This document shows positions 44,763 through 49,461 of a stretch of 49,461 bases of DNA, one piece after another (position 1 is the stretch's first letter; each line of letters starts with the position of its first letter). The position numbers and the translations under genes were made by a program. The notes beneath the pieces were generated by a model. That model worked only from the letters and a program-made list of their open reading frames with translations, did not search any database and was not told the DNA's origin. The DNA is from Flavobacterium ginsenosidimutans (GTDB lineage Bacteria > Bacteroidota > Bacteroidia > Flavobacteriales > Flavobacteriaceae): assembly GCF_003254625.1 (NCBI RefSeq), contig NZ_QJRJ01000059.1, positions 1-49,461 of the forward strand, in the 5' to 3' direction.

Positions 44763-45503
44763 ATGGCATATGAAGATTTCTTAACAGATTGTTTTGGCGA
44801 ATTACAAAAAATGCAAGATGATTTAAATAAAGCGTATGATATTAATTCTTTTACAAGTTGGAACTATGACCAGCCGAGTGGTATTATAACACTATCTAAG
44901 CCTGATAAAACTATTAATTTCAGATATTATCAAGTTGGCACTTATTCCACAGCATCTAAAACTTGGAAATGGTCGTGGGACAATGAAAATACATCTAAAA
45001 ACGTAGTCGTTGATATTGAAAAAATTAAAGGTTTTGGAATTGCAAATAACTATGAAAATCTAATTAATGGGGAATTTCCATCTTATGATGAGATAGGATG
45101 GGAATTATCTTCTATCTGCTGTAATTTAATTGGCGGTATTGGCGTGTATAGGCCTGTTGTTGATCACTTAAAAATTCACATTGTATTAACTGAACTGATT
45201 GATAATGATTTAGCAGAAAGAGAAAAGACCAAATATGTTGATTGCGAAAATCATGAGAGAAGAAGAAGGGCATTTATCTGCCAGCATTTAAAAGAAGGAA
45301 GCAAAAACGGATTCGAAGAATCATTTGAAACATTTGAAGATATGGAATTCGAATATGAAGATGATGATTTTGTGGCTTGGTGTAACGAATGTGAGAAATT
45401 GAGAATCAAAGAAGGTGGTTTGTCAGAAAAATGCTGGGAAGAAGGCAAATTTAAAATTGTTTGTGAAAAGTGCTATTTCAAAATTAAAGAAACAAATGCC
45501 TAA
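44763..45503 (+). CDS. DUF6882-like protein with zinc-binding C-terminus; immunity-like
   Basis: 246 residues from ATG 44763 (MAYEDFLTDCFGELQ). The GTG at 44715 adds 16 residues with no support. The FRYYQVGTYSTASKTWKWSWDN segment is reminiscent of DUF6882. Residues about 205-246 hold two CxxC pairs (WCNECEK, VCEKCYF), a probable zinc knuckle. The family has been placed in toxin-immunity loci; here it leads the gene row after the mobilization genes. No signal peptide. Confidence 0.5.
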   Translation: MAYEDFLTDCFGELQKMQDDLNKAYDINSFTSWNYDQPSGIITLSKPDKTINFRYYQVGTYSTASKTWKWSWDNENTSKNVVVDIEKIKGFGIANNYENLINGEFPSYDEIGWELSSICCNLIGGIGVYRPVVDHLKIHIVLTELIDNDLAEREKTKYVDCENHERRRRAFICQHLKEGSKNGFEESFETFEDMEFEYEDDDFVAWCNECEKLRIKEGGLSEKCWEEGKFKIVCEKCYFKIKETNA

Positions 45504-45504
45504 A

Positions 45505-46437
45505 ATGAAAAATCAAATTCTGATTTTATTAATATTTTTAAAAACGTTAGCAGCCCAAGGGCAAAGTAAAATGGAAAATAAATTTATCACTTGGGATGAT
45601 TTTGTAAAAGGATTTGGTAAAGAGATGGTTTCCGCTGAAGACGTATTTAAAAATATGTCTGACAGTGGATTGAAAGACAATTGTCTAACTAAAATGGATT
45701 TTACTTTTATTTCTGACGATAAGGAAAATCTAATCCGATTATCTGAATTCTTAAGTTCCCATTATCCATATGTATTGCATGAAGTTAAAAAATACGGATC
45801 TCTTTGGGAATTAAACGGAGAAACAAATGAAATACCAATGACTGCAGACAATTTAATGTATTGGAGTTTGGATATGTACAAGAGAGGATATGAATTTGAT
45901 TCAACTCTTGATGCTTATGGAGGATTATTTGATCCGCGAAGCCCAAATTTTCCAGACTTGGCTAATTCGAAAGCGGAGTACTATTTTGATAAAGGTATTG
46001 ACTGTTATAACAATGGAGATTTAAGCGGCTCAATATTTAATTGGTCATTGGCAATTGCAATTGATTCGAAAGATCCAAATGCTTATTATTCAAGAGCAAT
46101 CGTAAAGAATGAGCTTTACACTTGGAAATCTGCTCTAAAAGATTATGACAAAGCTATAGAGATTGCTCCAAAATTTGGAAGCGCTTTAATTAATAGAGGC
46201 GGATTAAAAGATGAAAATGGAGACTATCAAGGTGCGATTGCAGATTATGAAAAAGTACTGCAGTTTGATGATTCATCACTTGAAAATAAACAGCAGGCAT
46301 ACTTTAATCTTGGAAACACAAAATTTAATTTAAAGGATAAAAGAGCAGCTTGTGAAAATTGGAATAGAGCATTGGAACTTGGTGCAGATTATGCTAAAGA
46401 TAAAATTGATGATTACTGTAAAGGAAAAAAGAAATGA
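45505..46437 (+). CDS. RraB-like domain plus TPR protein with signal peptide
   Basis: 310 residues from ATG 45505 (MKNQILILLIFLKTLAAQGQ, an apparent signal peptide); the longer frame to 45415 overlaps the previous gene and is rejected. Residues about 30-120 (DFTFISDDKENLIRLSEFLS, then SHYPYVLHEVKKYGSLWEL) look like the ribonuclease-E-inhibitor B (RraB-like) fold used by some immunity proteins. At least four TPR units follow (AEYYFDKGIDCYNNGDLSGS, NAYYSRAIVKNELYTWKSAL, QAYFNLGNTKFNLKDKRA). It starts two bases after the previous stop and overlaps the next start. Confidence 0.6.
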   Translation: MKNQILILLIFLKTLAAQGQSKMENKFITWDDFVKGFGKEMVSAEDVFKNMSDSGLKDNCLTKMDFTFISDDKENLIRLSEFLSSHYPYVLHEVKKYGSLWELNGETNEIPMTADNLMYWSLDMYKRGYEFDSTLDAYGGLFDPRSPNFPDLANSKAEYYFDKGIDCYNNGDLSGSIFNWSLAIAIDSKDPNAYYSRAIVKNELYTWKSALKDYDKAIEIAPKFGSALINRGGLKDENGDYQGAIADYEKVLQFDDSSLENKQQAYFNLGNTKFNLKDKRAACENWNRALELGADYAKDKIDDYCKGKKK

Positions 46438-46925
46438 ATTTTCTTAAAACTATTTTTGGCAATAAAAAGCCAGTCGTACAAAGTATTAGTGTAATAAAGT
46501 ATCCTGATAGAATTTTCTTTGAAACTTATGATAAAATAGTCAACTCATATTCTACAAGATCGAAGGAAATTACAATCTCAGAAATCAATATGTCAGATTT
46601 TGAAATAGGTAAAACAATTCTTCGGCATCTCGATTTATCGAGAACAATAAACAAATTTACTAATAAGGAAAGAATTGAAAATTATGAAGCTTACAAAAAA
46701 ATTACGGGATTAAAATCTATAAAAGCTCAGATGAAAGATTCAGTTTATGTATCCGTTAGCCGCCAAAATAATCAGATTACGTTCTACCCGACAATTAATG
46801 GAGGAACTTCTGGTCAGCGAAAAGGATATCATTTCTTAGACGAAGAAAAAATCGTTATTGAAGATAGTGAAGATTTCCAATCAATTGGAGAAGTATTGAA
46901 ATTAGCTTTGGAGAAATGTAGCTGA
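46434..46925 (+). CDS. Hypothetical protein, possible CdiI-type immunity protein
   Basis: 163 residues, no signal peptide, overlaps the previous stop by four bases (ATGA). The C-terminus FLDEEKIVIEDSEDFQSIGE then VLKLALEKCS resembles the end of CdiI-like immunity proteins; the rest (STRSKEITISEINMSDFEIG) is unfamiliar. The immunity role is supported mainly by the gene row. Confidence 0.45.
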   Translation: MNFLKTIFGNKKPVVQSISVIKYPDRIFFETYDKIVNSYSTRSKEITISEINMSDFEIGKTILRHLDLSRTINKFTNKERIENYEAYKKITGLKSIKAQMKDSVYVSVSRQNNQITFYPTINGGTSGQRKGYHFLDEEKIVIEDSEDFQSIGEVLKLALEKCS

Positions 46926-46967
46926 GTAAACCAGAAGTTAAAAAAAAACAGTAGTTAATAGTAGAAA

Positions 46968-47624
46968 ATGAAAAAGTTTAAATTCATATTATTTTTAGTG
47001 TTGACGATAATTTCATGTCAGTTAAAAAACAAAAATGAATCAGAAGAAAAAAGTAAAAAGATAGTTAGTGAATTTATAAAAGGAAATAAAATGGATGAAA
47101 CCGAATTCTGGAAAATAATTGATTATTCAATTGCAAATTCCAAGAATGATAATTTAGAACAGGAAAAAAGAATTGTTGAAAAATTATCAGCTTACAGTCC
47201 TGAGCATATTATTGAATTTGAAATAATTCTTAGACAGCTAATTATTCAAGCAGATGATTTTAAAATAATGGCAGCTCAAAAAATTATTGAAGGTTATGTT
47301 TCAGATGACAGTTATTTATATTTTCGCTGTTGGTTAATTGGAAAAGGTGAGAAAATTTATAATGGAACCATTAAAAATCCTGATTTTCTATCAGAAAGCA
47401 TTAGCCCGGATGATGAGTTTAATTTTGAAGGATTACTATATGTTTCAACAGAAGCATATAAAATTAAAACAGGTAAGATTAAAGAAGATGCAACCTTTCC
47501 AAGAGATGTAGCATATCTAAAAGGTTTAGACTATGATTTTGGGGCACCGCCAACGAAAGGCGCGGATTGGAAAGAGGAAGATCTGCCGACAACATATCCT
47601 AAATTGTGGAGGTTCTTTAATTAA
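46968..47624 (+). CDS. DUF4240 domain lipoprotein
   Basis: 218 residues with a lipobox (LTIISCQLK, Cys17). Starting at residue 42, MDETEFWKIIDYSIANSK and PEHIIEFEIILRQLIIQADD match DUF4240, normally a cytoplasmic domain seen in toxin-immunity neighbourhoods. Here it is lipidated, an unusual form. The C-terminus YPKLWRFFN is also typical of the family. Confidence 0.7.
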   Translation: MKKFKFILFLVLTIISCQLKNKNESEEKSKKIVSEFIKGNKMDETEFWKIIDYSIANSKNDNLEQEKRIVEKLSAYSPEHIIEFEIILRQLIIQADDFKIMAAQKIIEGYVSDDSYLYFRCWLIGKGEKIYNGTIKNPDFLSESISPDDEFNFEGLLYVSTEAYKIKTGKIKEDATFPRDVAYLKGLDYDFGAPPTKGADWKEEDLPTTYPKLWRFFN

Positions 47625-47673
47625 AAAAATAGCCAATATTTATCGGAATGAAATAAACAAAAAAATGTGAGAT

Positions 47674-47985
47674 ATGACATTAAGCCAAGCGATTATAAAC
47701 TGTATGGATTATATGGATACTGAGGAATCTATTTATTCAATTTATGCTAAAAGAATAGATGGAAAATTCCATCCAGATTCAGAAGCTTTAGTTTTAAAAT
47801 TGACAGTTGAAGAAATGGAAATGAAATCAATTGAAGTGGCGGAAGAAAAATGTCCAGGATTCGACTATTTTTTAGAAATGTTTGTTTTAAAAGATTTTTA
47901 CGAAGATTTATTAAAACTTGAGGAATTCAAATCAGACACAAAAAAGGTAGAAAGAATTATTTATTATGCAGAATTTGATGCGTAA
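47674..47985 (+). CDS. Small acidic protein of unknown function
   Basis: 103 residues, acidic (MTLSQAIINCMDYMDTEESI at the start; KSDTKKVERIIYYAEFDA at the end). No signal peptide or known family. It is co-directional with the immunity-like row, 49 bases after DUF4240, and small acidic proteins are typical of immunity genes; inference only. Confidence 0.5.
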   Translation: MTLSQAIINCMDYMDTEESIYSIYAKRIDGKFHPDSEALVLKLTVEEMEMKSIEVAEEKCPGFDYFLEMFVLKDFYEDLLKLEEFKSDTKKVERIIYYAEFDA

Positions 47986-48016
47986 ATGAAACGGATAATC
48001 ATTAAAAAAATATGCT

Positions 48017-48676
48017 ATGATAGAACAACTTCTAAATAGAACTAACGACAAAAAGTTTTATAATGATTGCGATTTGAAACTTGAATCTTATCGATTTGAA
48101 ACTTCAGATAGTTCTTTAGAAATGATACTTTCAATTAATCAGAACAGTTATGATATACCTATTGAATATGAAGAATGGAAATTATCATGTAGAAATACTG
48201 AAAAATTCGACGGTTTTTTTTGGAGCTTAACTTTGCCCTATGTTAAAATGAAAATTTTGCAGCATCATCCTCTATTGTTAATCTTTCATGAAAACGAAAT
48301 TGAATGTGAAATCACAGGCAGACCACCGAATGTCAATGAGTTTATTGGAGATGTCAGTAATGCTCTGGAGAAAGAAACTGGAAATTGGATTACTGTAAAT
48401 GAATACTTTTTGAATAACGAGGAATTCTACCAAAAATATTCGAAGAGAACAATCATGATACCAAAGTCTCTTGGGAATTCCATACTGCGAGTTTGTGAAA
48501 AACATGAAATGGGCTTTCAGATAAAAAATGAACTTGTTGGTAAAAAGAAAGGGTATTTAGATAAACCAAATTCTAAAATTCTAATTTTTGGGAATGAAGA
48601 TGTTAGCCCCAATGATTTTAATCTCAGACAGCCATATATAATTGCAGAAGAATTTATCGCAGAAAGAATCAAATAA
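48017..48676 (+). CDS. Hypothetical protein of the immunity-like row
   Basis: 219 residues, cytoplasmic, mixed alpha/beta (MIEQLLNRTNDKKFYNDCDL, WITVNEYFLNNEEFYQKYSK). I do not recognise a family. It is 31 bases after the previous gene, and a clear terminator at 48713 closes the row. Confidence 0.5.
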   Translation: MIEQLLNRTNDKKFYNDCDLKLESYRFETSDSSLEMILSINQNSYDIPIEYEEWKLSCRNTEKFDGFFWSLTLPYVKMKILQHHPLLLIFHENEIECEITGRPPNVNEFIGDVSNALEKETGNWITVNEYFLNNEEFYQKYSKRTIMIPKSLGNSILRVCEKHEMGFQIKNELVGKKKGYLDKPNSKILIFGNEDVSPNDFNLRQPYIIAEEFIAERIK

Positions 48677-48712
48677 AGCAACGCAAGATTTAATAGTAGC
48701 ATATAAAACAAG

Positions 48713-48737
48713 AAAGAGACTCTAAAGTCTCTTTTTG
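48713..48737 (+). terminator. Intrinsic terminator
   Basis: AAAGAGACT (48713-48721) and AGTCTCTTT (48726-48734) pair around CTAA and are followed by T. It closes the immunity-like gene row. Confidence 0.8.
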
Positions 48738-48935
48738 TGCCGATTAATATATCTTTTATTAAAAGCTTTAGATCAGACAGCGAAGAAGTTTCACCTATGA
48801 TTGAAAGATGTTGGGATGATACTTGGAATAGTTCTTCAGCCGTTTCCAATAGATGAATTTGAGTTTGTAAATGAAATCAGCTATTTATATAAAGATTTGA
48901 AAGAAGAAACCATACAGATTCCAAAAAATAAATAA
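48737..48935 (+). pseudogene. Frameshifted remnant of a small gene
   Basis: Frame 1 from GTG 48737 reads PINISFIKSFRSDSEEVSPM then IERCWDDTWNSSSAVSNR and stops at 48854-48856. Another frame from ATG 48816 reads MILGIVLQPFPIDEFEFVNE then ISYLYKDLKEETIQIPKNK and stops at 48933-48935. Both look protein-like and together resemble one broken gene. It may be a decayed immunity gene. Confidence 0.45.
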
Positions 48936-48943
48936 TATTTTAA

Positions 48944-49039
48944 TGTACATATTATGTCCATGAGATTGATGAAAAAGCTATTTATCTTTGTTGGCTAAGA
49001 AAGACGAATTCAATAATGATAGGTAAATTTTACTTATGA
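48944..49039 (+). pseudogene. Short remnant after the broken gene
   Basis: An in-frame stretch, CTYYVHEIDEKAIYLCWLRK then TNSIMIGKFYL, begins directly after a stop and has no start codon. It looks like a piece of a former gene and lies next to the frameshifted remnant, in a 496-base region that otherwise contains no gene. Confidence 0.35.
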
Positions 49040-49144
49040 ACCTCAGTGAATTAAGTTTTATATTTGTAGTTATCCCCACCAAATTTTGATCAGGGTAAAA
49101 TGAAAAAAGTGTTTTAACTTTATAGCGGATAATGATTGTGGAAT

Positions 49145-49171
49145 AAAAAAGACCGATTCTCGGTCTTTTTT
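49145..49171 (+). terminator. Intrinsic terminator just before ORF95
   Basis: AAAAAAGACCGA and TCGGTCTTTTTT pair around TTC, giving a strong T run. The ORF95 start at 49173 begins right after it, so ORF95 translation may start very close to this hairpin or from the internal ATG at 49191. Confidence 0.8.
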
Positions 49172-49172
49172 A

Positions 49173-49460
49173 ATGAAGAGGAATTTTATAATGAAAAACA
49201 GAGCAACGGATGAGAGAAGAAGAATCACCCGAGGGAAAACTTTTGTAAATTTACAAGCTGAAAAACAAGGGGTTAGATTCTGTGAAGGTGAAAGAGGTAT
49301 TTGTGATGCAGAAGAAAAAACTAAAACAAATGAAGGGAAATTAACAGTTGAAGAATTAAGAAGATGCAGAGGTTTTGAAGAAATTTCAGAATCGGAGGGG
49401 AATGAGATAATCGAAAGCTTATTTCAATTAGCAGTGATTGTATATAATTTTAAAATGTAG
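49173..49460 (+). CDS. ORF95 copy B, complete small protein of unknown function
   Basis: 95 residues ending TAG at 49458-49460. The N-terminus is basic (MKRNFIMKNRATDERRRITR), then CEGERGICDAEEKTKTNEGK and a hydrophobic end (ESLFQLAVIVYNFKM). An internal ATG at 49191 gives 89 residues and sits further from the terminator, so it may be the real start. In the left copy a serine recombinase follows three bases after the stop; the same is expected just beyond this window. Function unknown. Confidence 0.7.
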   Translation: MKRNFIMKNRATDERRRITRGKTFVNLQAEKQGVRFCEGERGICDAEEKTKTNEGKLTVEELRRCRGFEEISESEGNEIIESLFQLAVIVYNFKM

Positions 49461-49461
49461 A
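49257..49461. repeat. Direct repeat, right copy (pair with 1-205)
   Basis: Gapless match to 1-205 with eight differences, the last 68 or so bases being identical. It covers codons 29-95 of ORF95 copy B and the first base after its stop. Confidence 0.9.

Noticed and set aside
1..49461. CRISPR array or rRNA operon
   Set aside because: No regularly spaced short repeats with spacers and no rRNA-like sequence were seen. The repeated hairpins at 23.4-32.5 kb are terminators and not regularly spaced.

Overview
The window looks like chromosomal DNA of a Flavobacterium-type Bacteroidota. It is AT-rich, has no obvious Shine-Dalgarno sequences, and carries many lipoproteins plus a type IX secretion (T9SS) sorting domain. 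Families such as DUF4494, DUF4269, DcaP-like porins and TlpA/DUF4369 fit that group. The assignment rests on protein character only.

Layout. (1) 1-1.8 kb is the right end of one integrated element: the 3' part of a small gene (called ORF95 here) followed by a large serine recombinase, whose 3' end runs antisense into an initiator tRNA gene at 1817-1889. (2) 2-10.9 kb is housekeeping-like: a glycosyltransferase, a nucleotidyltransferase-like protein, DUF4494, a two-lobed aspartyl-protease-like protein, a GH130 enzyme, and a TPR protein with a DNA-binding-like N-terminus. (3) 11.4-19.4 kb is a co-directional set in which every product has an export signal: DcaP-like porin, aspartate ammonia-lyase, asparaginase, glutaminase, amidohydrolase, second porin and an NTF2-like lipoprotein. 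Together they would turn Asn, Asp and Gln into fumarate, Glu and ammonia outside the cytoplasm. (4) 19.5-32.3 kb holds small exported proteins, a REP/MITE-like hairpin element, a AAA/DUF4143 ATPase, an arsR-DUF6428-arsC operon with no efflux pump beside it, two DUF1254/DUF1214 lipoproteins, an exported Ppx/GppA-like protein, tRNA-Glu and two TlpA-like thioredoxins. Five near-identical copies of one terminator are spread through it. (5) 33.3-42.5 kb is a polymorphic-toxin locus: a 'GNVGIGT' repeat protein, a small T9SS-sorted protein, a 2170-residue SpvB/FG-GAP/RHS protein with a distinct C-terminal domain, and two related small membrane proteins that are probably immunity proteins. (6) 42.6-49.46 kb is mobilizable-element DNA: relaxase and MobC, a candidate oriT, a large nested inverted repeat, a row of immunity-like genes and gene remnants, and a second, complete ORF95 ending one base before the window edge.

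The two window ends are the same roughly 205-bp sequence at about 96% identity. Two related recombinase-type elements therefore flank or extend past this window, and the right copy is probably followed by another recombinase gene. The most interesting systems are the wholly exported amino-acid catabolic operon, the RHS toxin with tandem immunity genes beside a mobile immunity island, and the recombinase whose C-terminus is encoded by the antisense strand of a tRNA.
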